Shown piece after piece: positions 9,714 to 18,698 of a stretch of DNA of 64,000 nucleotides. Position 1 is the stretch's first letter. Every line of letters begins with the position of its first letter. This stretch comes from Psychroflexus salarius (GTDB taxonomy: Bacteria; Bacteroidota; Bacteroidia; Flavobacteriales; Flavobacteriaceae). The notes beneath the pieces were generated by a model, which saw nothing but the letters and a program-made list of their open reading frames with translations, did not search any database and was not told where the DNA came from. The stretch spans positions 219,649-283,648 of the forward strand of contig NZ_FQTW01000003.1 of NCBI RefSeq assembly GCF_900129035.1. Reading direction: 5' to 3'. The position numbers were made by a program, and so were the translations under genes.

Positions 9714-10694
9714 ATGGCTCAGGTTGAACCTATTTTAGAAGAAAATGAAAACAGATTTGTACTATTTCCTATTAAACATCACGATATATGGGAGTGGTAT
9801 AAAAAATGTGAAGCAAGCTTTTGGACAGCTGAAGAAATAGATCTCCACCAAGATATTAGCGATTGGAAAAATAAATTAAATAAAGACGAGCAATATTTCA
9901 TCAAACACATCTTAGCTTTCTTTGCGGCTTCAGATGGTATTGTTAATGAAAACCTTGCCGAAAATTTTGTTAATGAAGTTCAATATACTGAAGCTAAATT
10001 TTTCTATGGTTTTCAAATTATGATGGAAAATATCCATTCTGAAACTTACTCGTTATTAATTGATACTTATGTTGATAATGACGCCGAAAAAGACCAATTG
10101 TTCAAAGCGATTGAAAACTTCCCAGCCATTAAGAAAAAAGCAGATTGGGCTTTAAAATGGATTGAATCAGATTCTTTTGCCGAGCGTTTAATTGCATTTG
10201 CCGCTGTTGAAGGAATTTTCTTTTCAGGTGCATTTTGTTCGATTTTCTGGCTCAAAAAACGTGGCTTAATGCCAGGACTAACGTTCTCTAACGAATTGAT
10301 TTCACGTGATGAAGGTGTGCATTGTGATTTTGCGGTACACTTACATAATCACCACTTAGTCAATAAAGTGCCAAAAGAACGCATTAAAGCAATTATTGTG
10401 GATGCACTTAATATCGAACGTGAGTTTATTACAGAATCACTTCCAGTCAGTTTAATTGGTATGAATGCTAATTTAATGACGCAATACCTCGAATTTGTCA
10501 CAGACCGCCTTTTAGTCGAACTTGGTTGTGAAAAAGAATATGGAACTTCAAATCCGTTTGACTTTATGGATATGATTTCACTTCAAGGTAAAACCAACTT
10601 TTTTGAAAAACGTGTTGGCGAATATCAAAAAGCTGGTGTGATGTCTAAAAACAAAGAAGAAGATAACCAAATTAGCTTTGATGCTGATTTCTAA
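9714..10694 (+). CDS. nrdB: Ribonucleoside-diphosphate reductase, beta (radical) subunit, class I
   Basis: Houses the metal-radical cofactor for ribonucleotide reduction, partner of NrdA encoded next. The 326-residue ferritin-like protein has carboxylate and His ligands in [25 protein letters not shown] and [10 protein letters not shown], with Tyr in the SETYS helix region. The frame could extend to TTG 9660, but homologues begin near MAQVEPIL, so ATG 9714 is preferred. The nrdA start follows 43 bases after the stop. Upstream are tandem DnaA-like repeats. Confidence 0.96.
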   Translation: MAQVEPILEENENRFVLFPIKHHDIWEWYKKCEASFWTAEEIDLHQDISDWKNKLNKDEQYFIKHILAFFAASDGIVNENLAENFVNEVQYTEAKFFYGFQIMMENIHSETYSLLIDTYVDNDAEKDQLFKAIENFPAIKKKADWALKWIESDSFAERLIAFAAVEGIFFSGAFCSIFWLKKRGLMPGLTFSNELISRDEGVHCDFAVHLHNHHLVNKVPKERIKAIIVDALNIEREFITESLPVSLIGMNANLMTQYLEFVTDRLLVELGCEKEYGTSNPFDFMDMISLQGKTNFFEKRVGEYQKAGVMSKNKEEDNQISFDADF

Positions 10695-10737
10695 ATATAG
10701 AGTTGAATCAGTTTAACTCAACAAAAACACAAAACGC

Positions 10738-13185
10738 ATGTATGTAATTAAAAGAAACGGACAAAAAGAACCGGTAATGTTCGATAAAATTACCGCTAGA
10801 ATTAGAAAATTATGCTATGGCCTTAACCCATTAGTCGAACCAACCAAAGTTGCTATGCGTGTTATTGAAGGTTTGTATGATGGCGTAACCACAAGCGAAC
10901 TCGATAATTTAGCGGCTGAGGTGGCTGCAACTATGACGGTCTCACATCCAGATTATGCGCATCTTGCAGCTAGAATTTCGGTGTCTAACCTTCATAAAAA
11001 TACCAAGAAGACCTTTAGTGAGGTCATGACAGATTTATACGAGTATGTTAATCCGCGTACAGGAAAAAAAGCACCACTATTAGCCGATGACGTTTTTGAA
11101 ATTATTCAAGCGAATAAAGATTTTTTCGATTCTAGAATTATCTACAGCCGTGATTTTAATTACGATTACTTCGGATTTAAAACACTTGAACGCTCGTACT
11201 TGTTGAAGTTAGATGGTAAAATTGCTGAGCGCCCACAACACATGTTAATGCGTGTTTCTATTGGTATTCATAAAGAAGACTTAGAGGCAGCGGTTGAAAC
11301 TTATGAGTTGATGTCTAAAAAGTACTTTACACATGCAACACCAACCTTATTTAATTCAGGAACCCCAAAACCTCAAATGTCGTCTTGCTTTTTATTAACT
11401 ACTAAAGAAGATAGCATAGACGGTATTTATGATACCTTAAAACAAACCGCTAAAATTTCTCAATCCGCTGGCGGTATAGGTTTGTCTATACATAATATTC
11501 GTGCAACAGGTTCTTATATTGCGGGAACCAACGGAACTTCTAATGGTATCGTGCCAATGTTACGTGTGTTTAACGATACAGCGCGCTACGTAGATCAAGG
11601 TGGCGGTAAACGAAAAGGTTCATTTGCCATCTATTTAGAGCCTTGGCATGCCGATATTTTCACCTTTTTAGATTTGAAAAAAAACCATGGTGCTGAAGAA
11701 ATGAGAGCACGTGACTTGTTTTATGCCATGTGGATTCCTGACTTATTTATGAAACGTGTTGAAGAAAATGGCGAGTGGACACTGATGTGCCCGAATGAAT
11801 GCCCTAACTTATTCAATATGCACGGTGAAGAGTTTGAAGAAACTTATTTAAAGTACGAAGCTGAAGGTCGCGGCAGACGTACCATTAGAGCACGTGAACT
11901 TTGGGAAAAAATACTCGAATCGCAAATCGAAACAGGTACGCCTTACATGCTGTATAAAGATGCAGCCAACCGTAAGTCGAACCAAAAGAATTTAGGGACT
12001 ATTCGATCTTCAAATCTGTGTACTGAAATTCTAGAATATACGAGTCCCGATGAAGTTGCCGTTTGTAATTTGGCGTCTATCGCACTACCAATGTTTGTAA
12101 AAAATGGCGAATTTGATCATAACGAATTGTACAAAATCACCAAACGCGTGATTAAAAACTTAAATAAAGTCATCGATCGTAATTACTATCCTGTTAAAGA
12201 AGCCGAAAACTCTAACATGCGCCACAGACCAGTTGGTCTAGGCGTGCAAGGTTTAGCCGATGCGTTTATTCAATTAAGATTACCATTTACTTCAGACGAA
12301 GCAAAACAACTTAATCAAGAAATCTTTGAGACGCTATATTTCGGTGCGGTTGAAGCTTCTATGGAGTTAGCCAAAGAAGAAGGTCCATATTCAACCTATG
12401 AGGGTTCACCAATAAGCCAAGGTGAATTTCAATATAACCTTTGGGGCTTAAAAGATGCTGACTTAAGCGGTCGTTGGGATTGGGCAAAACTCAGAGAAAA
12501 AGTTCAAGAAAACGGCGTGCGTAATTCATTATTACTAGCACCAATGCCTACAGCATCGACTTCTCAAATTTTAGGAAATAATGAAGCTTTTGAACCTTAC
12601 ACCTCAAATATTTACACCAGACGTGTCCTTTCTGGCGAATTTATTGTGGTGAACAAACACCTTTTAAAAGATTTGGTGGCAAGAGATTTATGGAATGATG
12701 AGGTAAAAGATGCGATTATGCGTGCCAATGGTTCAGTTCAAGGCATTGATATTATTCCTGATGATATTAAAGAACTCTATAAAACCGTTTGGGAACTGTC
12801 TATGAAAGATATTATAGATATGTCGCGCCAACGCGGTTACTTTATAGATCAATCGCAATCGCTTAACTTATTTATGGAAGGTGCAACGATGGCAAAATTA
12901 ACCTCAATGCATTTCTATGCTTGGAAAAGCGGCTTAAAAACAGGCATGTACTACCTCAGAACAAAATCGGCGGTAGATGCCATTAAGTTTACCCTTAAAA
13001 ACGATAAGAAAAAAGATAACCAGCCAAGTGAAGCGGCAGCAAAAGCGGCACAAAAGTTTGAGGCTCAAAAGCAAGAAACGAAGCTTGCTACAGATGATTC
13101 TTCTTTATCTCCAGAAGAACTAAAAGCTTTAATTCAGCAATCAAAAGAGTCTGAAGGTGACGACTGTTTAATGTGTGGTTCATAA
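10738..13185 (+). CDS. nrdA: Ribonucleoside-diphosphate reductase, alpha (catalytic) subunit, class I
   Basis: Reduces NDPs to dNDPs. The 815-residue protein starts with an ATP-cone domain (about residues 1-90, [17 protein letters not shown]), which gives dATP/ATP control of activity. The barrel contains the active-site NLCTEI Cys, the CNLASI motif and the [21 protein letters not shown] loop region, and the C-terminus carries the redox pair CLMC in DDCLMCGS for reduction by thioredoxin or glutaredoxin. A linker of about 50 polar residues precedes that tail. A strong terminator follows 22 bases downstream, ending the nrdBA unit. Confidence 0.97.
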   Translation: MYVIKRNGQKEPVMFDKITARIRKLCYGLNPLVEPTKVAMRVIEGLYDGVTTSELDNLAAEVAATMTVSHPDYAHLAARISVSNLHKNTKKTFSEVMTDLYEYVNPRTGKKAPLLADDVFEIIQANKDFFDSRIIYSRDFNYDYFGFKTLERSYLLKLDGKIAERPQHMLMRVSIGIHKEDLEAAVETYELMSKKYFTHATPTLFNSGTPKPQMSSCFLLTTKEDSIDGIYDTLKQTAKISQSAGGIGLSIHNIRATGSYIAGTNGTSNGIVPMLRVFNDTARYVDQGGGKRKGSFAIYLEPWHADIFTFLDLKKNHGAEEMRARDLFYAMWIPDLFMKRVEENGEWTLMCPNECPNLFNMHGEEFEETYLKYEAEGRGRRTIRARELWEKILESQIETGTPYMLYKDAANRKSNQKNLGTIRSSNLCTEILEYTSPDEVAVCNLASIALPMFVKNGEFDHNELYKITKRVIKNLNKVIDRNYYPVKEAENSNMRHRPVGLGVQGLADAFIQLRLPFTSDEAKQLNQEIFETLYFGAVEASMELAKEEGPYSTYEGSPISQGEFQYNLWGLKDADLSGRWDWAKLREKVQENGVRNSLLLAPMPTASTSQILGNNEAFEPYTSNIYTRRVLSGEFIVVNKHLLKDLVARDLWNDEVKDAIMRANGSVQGIDIIPDDIKELYKTVWELSMKDIIDMSRQRGYFIDQSQSLNLFMEGATMAKLTSMHFYAWKSGLKTGMYYLRTKSAVDAIKFTLKNDKKKDNQPSEAAAKAAQKFEAQKQETKLATDDSSLSPEELKALIQQSKESEGDDCLMCGS

Positions 13186-13207
13186 TTTAATAACTGTATC
13201 AATTTTT

Positions 13208-13236
13208 AAAAAGCCCGCCAATTGGCGGGCTTTTTT
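13208..13236 (+). terminator. Rho-independent terminator after nrdA
   Basis: GCCCGCC (13213-13219) pairs with GGCGGGC (13224-13230) around AATT, with a flanking A-run and T-run; perfectly palindromic so it may work in both directions. Confidence 0.92.
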
Positions 13237-13289
13237 GTTTCAAGATAAAAGCACTCTTTTAATATTGAAAATAGAAGGCGCCTGAATTG

Positions 13290-13460
13290 TTAAAAAAGTC
13301 TTAACAAAACACCAAAAACATAACCTTATCGAGTAAATCATCTGTTTTTGCCTTAAAAAGTACGGATTATGCTTACTTTTTTTACGGATTTTGCCTACCG
13401 CAAGTTAAAAACAAGTCTCTATTTTAGCCCTATATTAATTTTAAAAACTAATTTTATGAA
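13290..13460 (+). repeat. Duplicated 171-bp promoter/leader, copy A
   Basis: This stretch recurs at 14368-14538 with no indels and, by eye, four substitutions. It covers the whole upstream region and the first codons of the lipoprotein gene at 13456. It contains a direct repeat TACGGATTATGCTTAC (13361-13376) and TACGGATTTTGCCTAC (13383-13398), start to start 22 bp (two helical turns), which looks like a dimer binding site for a regulator, and TATTTTAG at 13420-13427 as a possible degenerate -7 box. Confidence 0.85.
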
Positions 13461-14031
13461 ACTTTTTCAGAATGCACTTATTATGATTTTTCTTTTTGCT
13501 TTTTTTGGCTGCGAAGACCAATCGAATTTTTTAAAACCTAATGTCTACACTTATAATTTTGAGCCAGTGGTATTAATAAAGAAAGGACAACAATCTAATT
13601 TCACTAAAAATACTAATAACGATAGTTTGGTTTTAAGTTCTGTTTTAACATCTAACATCAAAATTCCTCAAGACATACTAAATTCTACCAATGAAAGTCA
13701 AATTGAAAATTTCTTTCTGAACCATAAAAACATTTTTAATGGAGAACTTACTTTTTACTTTAATGATATTGCTGATAAATCTTTTGAAATCAACTTAAAT
13801 GGAGAGAATCAAAACGATGCAATTCATCTTAAAAACACAGAATACCCAGGCAGAGATGAATGTTCATATGAAGGTATAAGGCAGTGTGTTCGATATAATA
13901 TATATGAAGGAATGAACACAATGGGTAAATTAATATGTGCAGCAGCAGGGATGAATTGCATAGCAGAAGAAGCTGCGCAATGCGCTTCAAAAAATTGTTT
14001 AGATGATACACCGCCAAATCAAGCAGAATAA
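13456..14031 (+). CDS. Lipoprotein with cysteine-rich C-terminus, related leader to the broken gene at 14534
   Basis: The 191-residue product starts at ATG 13456 with a lipoprotein signal (KLFQNALIMIFLFAFFGC, Cys20 in the lipobox), so it is exported and lipid-anchored. The frame stays open upstream to ATG 13369, but that part is the duplicated regulatory DNA, so I reject the long start. The middle holds a polar, beta-rich region; the last 60 residues contain six cysteines (ECSYEGIRQCVRY, LICAAAGMNC, QCASKNC). No family is recognised. The same promoter and leader precede the larger lipoprotein gene at 14534, suggesting paralogous N-terminal modules with different C-termini. Confidence 0.75.
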   Translation: MKLFQNALIMIFLFAFFGCEDQSNFLKPNVYTYNFEPVVLIKKGQQSNFTKNTNNDSLVLSSVLTSNIKIPQDILNSTNESQIENFFLNHKNIFNGELTFYFNDIADKSFEINLNGENQNDAIHLKNTEYPGRDECSYEGIRQCVRYNIYEGMNTMGKLICAAAGMNCIAEEAAQCASKNCLDDTPPNQAE

Positions 14032-14042
14032 ATTTTAATGTG

Positions 14043-14336
14043 ATGAAATATATTTTAAACCCATTTGTAAAAATTATAGATATAAAAGGCCGAGCTTCAC
14101 AAAAAGAGTTTTGGATATATCAAGCTTTTTTTATCTTTTTTATCGGTCCATTAATCGGGTTTCTAAGAGGCCTTGATTCACTAAACGATACTAATGCCTT
14201 GATCATCAGGCTTGTATTTCTTATACCGGGGATTACTTTAGGGATGCGAAGATTAAATGAAACCAAATTTAATAAGTGGTTGTTTTTAATCCCTTTTGTG
14301 AATTTAATTTTAGCTTCTTTCCCCGCTGAAAAATAA
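14043..14336 (+). CDS. DUF805-like small membrane protein
   Basis: A 97-residue protein with the DUF805 layout: KGRASQKEFWIYQ at the start of the first helix, a second helix, then GMRRLNETKFNKWLFLIPFVNLIL. Three hydrophobic segments are seen. DUF805 proteins are inner-membrane proteins of unknown function. Start: a GTG at 14040 abuts ATG 14043, and I use the ATG. It follows the lipoprotein gene by 11 bases, so the two are probably co-transcribed, and lies directly before copy B of the duplicated promoter. Confidence 0.8.
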   Translation: MKYILNPFVKIIDIKGRASQKEFWIYQAFFIFFIGPLIGFLRGLDSLNDTNALIIRLVFLIPGITLGMRRLNETKFNKWLFLIPFVNLILASFPAEK

Positions 14337-14367
14337 TTAATTAACCCTAACATCAACAGCGTTAATC

Positions 14368-14538
14368 TTAAAAAAGTCTTAACAAAACACCAAAAACATA
14401 ACCTTATCGAGTAAATCAGCTGTTTTTACCTTAAAAAGTACGGATTATGCTTACTTTTTTTACGGATTTTGCCTACCGCAAGTTAAAAACAAGTCTCTAT
14501 TTTAGCCCCATATTAATTTTAAAAACCAATTTTATGAA
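14368..14538 (+). repeat. Duplicated 171-bp promoter/leader, copy B
   Basis: Matches 13290-13460 base for base apart from about four substitutions, offset 1078. The paired 16-mers are at 14439-14454 and 14461-14476, again 22 bp apart. It drives the second lipoprotein gene, whose ATG is at 14534. Conservation of the whole upstream region in both copies implies shared regulation or recent duplication. Confidence 0.85.
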
Positions 14539-16057
14539 TTTAACATGCAACAAACGGTCACAACTGATTAATCTTATCATGTGTACATTTCTCATTGCCT
14601 TATTAGGTTGTGAGCAAAACGAGATGTCTCTAACTGAGCATAAACCAAACATAACTTCACAATATTTTAGTTTAGATTAATTACCGCAAAAAGCTAAAGT
14701 TATACCTTTAATCTCTAAAGTCTCTCGAACACTTTCAACTCATTTTCAAAAGAAAAGCAATAATGTAGATAGTGTTTTTGTTAATACTGAAGATGTATTG
14801 TATGTAGTTCATGCTAACACCCACACAATTACCTTAAAAATTTCTCGTCCACAGGCAGATTATCCACTTGAAAATTTGGTTTTGCATTACAATGTTGACA
14901 CACAAACTTACGATGAGTATCTTATTCAATATGATATTAGCCTTGAAGAACTAGAGCAAATAGAAAATGGTATAGATTTTGAACTACAAGATAAAAATCA
15001 AATGATAGTTAGACAGTTAGAAAACGGAACACTAAATGATATGATGGCTAAATTATGTCAAAATAATTGTACAACAATTGATGTAATGTGCGAAAGTGGT
15101 GCACATGCTCCAGGTCAAAGCTGTAATTTAGATGACGGAGATCAACCTTATACCTATCAAAGTTGTTCATTAATTTGCACATCACCCAACATAAATACAA
15201 TAGACGCTGGTGATTCTAGCTCAGCCGGTGGTAGGACTATGGTGACCAATCCTAATGTGTTAACACCAAGCACGCCACAAATAAGTACTATTTTTCAATT
15301 AACTACTCAATATTTAAGTGCAGTTCATAGTTGGTGGTGGGCTAGTCAAGCAACGCCATCCCAAAAAAGCGCTATTGAAACATTTCTTGATAACTCACAA
15401 GATTCTCAAGGCTATTACAGCCAAGAAGCTTTAGCTTTTGTAAAAGAAGCTATTCAAGTACTTTTGAATAATCCTGATGCTGAGGTGGATTGGGATTTAA
15501 CTAATTATCCTGGAATTGATGAAGGTCTGCCGTTTGGATGGTGGAATAATGAAAGTTTTATCGAAAATAATTTCACTTTTAATTTAGACGATGAAGGTTT
15601 TGGTGATTTAACAGAACAAGAAGAATTATTAATAAAACTATTTCCTTTGCATGCTTTAATAATAAAAGCGAATGTAGATGAGGCACATACAGAAACCGAA
15701 AATAGATATGGAAATAGTGCAAGAAATGATAAATCCGATGCTTTTAGGCATGCTTTTTTTAATGCAATGAATTCAAACGATGCTGGTGATACAATTGCAA
15801 GACTATTTTCAACAGCCCACGAGAGTGAAGTTCCAGCGCATCTAATTTTAGAAGTTCAGATGGATTTGCATAACAATGATATTGGGCATTTAATAGGTGA
15901 TAATGCGAGTTTTTTTGTTTCAGACCAAGATCTTTCCGATTCAGTTTATACAGAATTACTAAATGGTAACCTTAGATATTTATCACCATTAGGTCCGGTT
16001 ATTCCACCAAACTTCGGAATAAATCCTTCTACTCAATTAACTCCTACAAATCAATAA
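14534..16057 (+). pseudogene. 508-codon lipoprotein with a possible C-terminal toxin domain, interrupted by one in-frame TAA
   Basis: Frame runs unbroken from ATG 14534 to the stop at 16055 except for TAA at 14678-14680 (codon 49). Codons 1-48 give a lipoprotein signal ending in LIALLGCEQNE; codons 50-508 continue as LPQKAKVIPLISKVSRT and so on. A beta-rich middle (VVHANTHTITLKI, LENLVLHYN, YDEYLIQYD) is followed by a Cys-rich region (about 8 Cys) and a C-terminal domain with NSARNDKSDAFRHAFFNAM, TAHESE and DLHNNDIGH, similar to DUF6973-type domains seen at ends of secreted toxin-like proteins. The next gene (16059) starts one base after the stop, as cognate immunity genes do. A TTG at 14798 could restart translation, but would lack the signal. 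Toxin function is inference. Confidence 0.7.
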
Positions 16058-16058
16058 A

Positions 16059-16424
16059 ATGAAACCTAATTTAATGTTTTTGATTGTGCTATGTTTTTTA
16101 TCCTGTACAAGTGATAAACAAACTAAAATTTCAATAAATAATTCTACTAATACAATTATCGATAGCCTAAAACTAACCTATGGTACTGAAAAAGAAAGCA
16201 AAACCTATAGAGCGATTCATATTGATTCGAAAGAAAAACGTCATCTAATATTAGATATGAACCTAAAAGGTGTTGATGGCACTTATTTTTTAGAAATTTT
16301 TCAAGGTGGAAATAAATTAGAAAAGGGTTTTGGGTACTATTCTAATGCTGTATTCAAAAATTACAATTTTAACTTAAAAATTGAAAAAGATACTTTATTA
16401 ATAACTAAAAATGAAATGAATTAA
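16059..16424 (+). CDS. Small lipoprotein, candidate immunity partner of the preceding gene
   Basis: A 121-residue product with lipoprotein signal KPNLMFLIVLCFLSC (Cys16). The mature part is beta-rich (ISINNSTNTIIDSLKLTYG, YFLEIFQGGN) with no recognised domain. Its ATG lies one base after the stop of the broken lipoprotein gene, so the two were translationally linked. If the upstream C-terminal domain is a toxin, this periplasm-facing lipoprotein is the natural candidate for protection. That role is inferred from order only. Confidence 0.65.
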   Translation: MKPNLMFLIVLCFLSCTSDKQTKISINNSTNTIIDSLKLTYGTEKESKTYRAIHIDSKEKRHLILDMNLKGVDGTYFLEIFQGGNKLEKGFGYYSNAVFKNYNFNLKIEKDTLLITKNEMN

Positions 16425-16445
16425 TTTCGGTCTTATTCAAGCTAA

Positions 16446-16625
16446 GCTAATGCTTTTGCTTTTTTACTTGGTGCAAGGATTATGCATGAATATGTACATT
16501 TTTTGGATAACCTAGATGAGATTGATTATCCTGGTGAAGAAGGTACAATATTTGAAATTAATACATATGGTCAAGATTTAAATGCAGGTTCAGCTCAATG
16601 GTTAATCTTAAATAAATATTACTAG
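16446..16625 (+). pseudogene. Orphan C-terminal fragment of a HExxH metallopeptidase-like domain
   Basis: An open stretch of 59 codons, bounded upstream by a stop at 16443, reads ANAFAFLLGARIMHEYVHFLDN and then a Glu-containing IFEINTYGQDL and ends QWLILNKYY. HEYVH with a Glu about 17 residues later is the zinc site of gluzincin-type peptidases. There is no start codon that would give a full domain (ATG 16482 begins inside the motif). The last 18 codons recur at 18699-18753. It ends 2 bases before the start of a small gene, the order of toxin tail followed by immunity gene. I read it as a displaced toxin tail. Confidence 0.6.
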
Positions 16626-16978
16626 ACAAGAAATCAATCTTATCTTTATTTTTAATAGCAAACCTTGTACATCAAAATAATAACAAAGAAGAATTGATTT
16701 CAAAAATTCTTAACCATAAAGAAGTTTTACATTATGTGGATGATCCAGTAGTTTTTAAAAATAACTTTAGTGAAAACTTTAAAGATCTGCCTTTAACATC
16801 TGATAAAGAATATACGGGTGTTTTAATAATCAAAACTTTAAAGAAAATAAAATCTAATAGAGAATTTTACAAAGTTGGCATTTTTATCCCTTTTGAAAAT
16901 GTTTACATTGAGTTTGAAGGTTTAAGAGGTTTTGATGGATGTTGGGATATCAAAATACTAAGCTCTGTTGAATATTAA
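16571..16978 (+). repeat. 408-bp direct repeat, copy 1
   Basis: Covers the last 18 codons of the HExxH fragment and the entire downstream small gene. Identical to 18699-19106 (offset 2128) with no indels and five base differences that I can count. Sequences diverge abruptly at both ends. Confidence 0.9.
16628..16978 (+). pseudogene. Small exported protein gene, copy 1, start codon lost (ATG to AAG)
   Basis: Copy 1 of the gene intact at 18756-19106. The initiator is AAG (16628-16630) instead of ATG, and the signal-peptide codons also differ at three bases; the remaining frame is open with one replacement (Phe for Leu in the NNLSENF segment). A TTG at 16694 could start a 94-residue product without the signal peptide. 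As the signal would be missing, I consider it inactive or in decay. Confidence 0.75.
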
Positions 16979-17017
16979 CTGACATAGACTGAGTTTATGC
17001 AAATAAAACAGCAATAG

Positions 17018-17227
17018 AATGATGCGAAAATGGAAGTCTTTGTAATGATAGTTTCAGGATTGACCCAGCAAATCACAGAATTACAAGAAGCTATGGACGA
17101 CTTTCCTAATGTTCGTGAAAATTTTGGACCTCATTTTAAACACAAATATAGTATTGAAAATGATACTTGGAACTTTAATTACAATGTAGGTGGACATCAA
17201 GATCATATTCATTTTTCAGTAAGATAA
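17018..17227 (+). pseudogene. Second orphan C-terminal fragment (GGHQDHIHFSVR tail)
   Basis: Open from 17018 (stop at 17015) for 69 codons; an ATG at 17030 would give 65 residues with no signal peptide. The sequence ends FGPHFKHKYSI, WNFNYNVGG, HQDHIHFSVR. The His-rich HxDHIHF end looks like the C-terminal piece of a secreted enzyme or toxin domain, and it is followed 12 bases later by a small signal-peptide gene. It may be another displaced toxin tail. It could also be a real 65-residue protein; no homologue can be checked here. Confidence 0.5.
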
Positions 17228-17239
17228 ATAATTTTAAAA

Positions 17240-17668
17240 ATGAAAATTATAATTATAATAGCATTGTCTCTAATAAGTAATTTGGCAACTAGTCAAAATC
17301 TAAAACTTCATGAATACAAAGTAAACGAAGATTTTAGTTATATCTTAGGCAACATCTGGTGGGATAATCTCTACTCTAAAGAATTAAGCGGGTCTTTAGT
17401 TGTTGTTTTGAAACAATCTGATCCGCATAATACACCTGAAGGTTTATTTGAAGGATATGGTGGTTCAATATCAAATTTGATAATCTCTGTAAAAAACACA
17501 GGTGAGTTTGCGTATTCAAAACTTTATTTTATAAAAGGTTTAATATCACCTTCCGTTTTAAAAGTGGAAGAAACATCTGATTTAAAAAAAATTAAAATTA
17601 AAATCAGATACAAAAATAGGCATTTTAAAAAACAGATCCAGACTTTTCTAATACCTTCAATACATTGA
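17240..17668 (+). CDS. Secreted small protein, unknown; candidate immunity gene
   Basis: 142 residues with a Sec signal peptide (KIIIIIALSLISNLATSQ) and a beta-rich mature part (SGSLVVVLKQS, ISVKNTGEFAYSKLYFIKG, basic end KIKIRYKNRHFKKQ). No family recognised. Starts 12 bases after the end of the HxDHIHF fragment and is followed by a terminator hairpin at 17688. The tail-then-small-gene order matches the other cassettes of this island. Confidence 0.6.
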   Translation: MKIIIIIALSLISNLATSQNLKLHEYKVNEDFSYILGNIWWDNLYSKELSGSLVVVLKQSDPHNTPEGLFEGYGGSISNLIISVKNTGEFAYSKLYFIKGLISPSVLKVEETSDLKKIKIKIRYKNRHFKKQIQTFLIPSIH

Positions 17669-17687
17669 AACAAAATGTTTAGAAAAC

Positions 17688-17715
17688 CCTCTACAACCCC
17701 AAGTAGAGGTTTTTT
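17688..17715 (+). terminator. Hairpin terminator
   Basis: CCTCTAC (17688-17694), loop, GTAGAGG (17703-17709), followed by a run of T. Ends the unit containing the gene at 17240. Confidence 0.75.
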
Positions 17716-17737
17716 CTAAAAACACTGTCTTTAAATC

Positions 17738-18199
17738 ATGAAATTAATACTTCTAATAGCAAGTCCATTAGTCATCCTTTTAATATATATAACTATCAGC
17801 AAATTAATTAAAAAATATGGTAAATTAAGGAGTAGGTCTAATCATATCTTAACTACAATATTCAGTACAATTTTAACCTACCTGATTCTATTTTTAGGAA
17901 TAACTTATATGTATTTTGGTCTTAGAACTCAATTAGATTTTAACCAAGAAGTTTGGATGAACAAGCCTGAAAATAGATATTTAATGCTTGAAAATTTGCT
18001 TGAAAGTAAGCAGCTAATTTCCAAAACAACAAATCAAGTAAAGTCTACGCTTGGGAAACCATTAATAGAAAATGATACAGTACTGATATATGAAATATTA
18101 GAGATTGGGAAATTAGATTTTTATGAAAATAAATTAATACTACATCATCATAATAGAACTATAAGTCGTGTGGAATTAAAAAAGCAAAAGCTACATTAG
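17738..18199 (+). CDS. Membrane protein with a small C-terminal soluble domain
   Basis: 153 residues with two hydrophobic segments (about 2-22 and 38-62), then a soluble part of about 80 residues: LISKTTNQVKSTLGKPLIEND, YEILEIGKLDFYENKLILHH, ISRVELKK. The repeat of a helix with LGKP followed by strands resembles the BamE/SmpA-like fold (a lipoprotein/immunity-type fold), but this is a weak match by eye. Separated by terminators and short gaps from neighbours. Function unknown. Confidence 0.55.
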   Translation: MKLILLIASPLVILLIYITISKLIKKYGKLRSRSNHILTTIFSTILTYLILFLGITYMYFGLRTQLDFNQEVWMNKPENRYLMLENLLESKQLISKTTNQVKSTLGKPLIENDTVLIYEILEIGKLDFYENKLILHHHNRTISRVELKKQKLH

Positions 18200-18231
18200 C
18201 ATGATAAATAATTTAATAAATAACCTTACTA

Positions 18232-18669
18232 ATGACTGCTAAATTTAAACTGATAAGTATTTTTTTATTAGCGACATGCTTTTTAAATGCACAAAACTTT
18301 GAGCGCGATACTATTTTTTTAGTTTTTAAAGAGAACAAAGCCGATTATCCGTATAATCAAAAATTTATAAAAAATACTACTATATATCTTAATTTAAACA
18401 ATGGTTTTGCCTTAAAAGCTAATAAAACTCAGACAGACACAATCGAATATGATACCTTTAGCAAACTAAATATAGTCGAACCAAAATTTGTTGAAGATAA
18501 AGTACTAGCATTTAGAGAAAAAACCTATGGTAAATATCCTGCTAAAGGTAAAGCTTATCAGGCATACACAAAAAATGATTTGTTTGTAACCTACATTATC
18601 GAAAAACTTGCTCATAACAAGTATGCACTTTATAAAGCAGAATGGAGAGAATATTTATTCGGGCATTAA
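18232..18669 (+). CDS. Secreted protein, unknown
   Basis: 145 residues; signal peptide KFKLISIFLLATCFLNAQ, then a polar mature part with many Lys, Tyr and Phe (DTIFLVFKENKADYP, YLNLNNGFALKANK, EWREYLFGH). No recognised domain. It lies 32 bases after the membrane protein gene and just before the second copy of the 408-bp repeat. It belongs to the same set of small exported proteins of the island. Confidence 0.6.
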   Translation: MTAKFKLISIFLLATCFLNAQNFERDTIFLVFKENKADYPYNQKFIKNTTIYLNLNNGFALKANKTQTDTIEYDTFSKLNIVEPKFVEDKVLAFREKTYGKYPAKGKAYQAYTKNDLFVTYIIEKLAHNKYALYKAEWREYLFGH

Positions 18670-18698
18670 CTTTAAGTCATAAACAAATCTCTTAAAAA

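Noticed and set aside
13369..13455. In-frame extension MLTFFTDFAYRKLKT upstream of the lipoprotein, also seen at 14447
   Set aside because: The extension lies in duplicated promoter DNA with the paired 16-mers; the lipoprotein signal peptide starts at the later ATG in both copies.
14798..16057. Stand-alone gene starting at TTG 14798
   Set aside because: The same frame continues upstream past one TAA to a full lipoprotein leader, so a broken gene is a better reading than a start at TTG.
16694..16978. Independent gene with TTG start inside repeat copy 1
   Set aside because: Comparison with copy 2 shows that the real start was at 16628 (AAG now), and a TTG start would remove the export signal.
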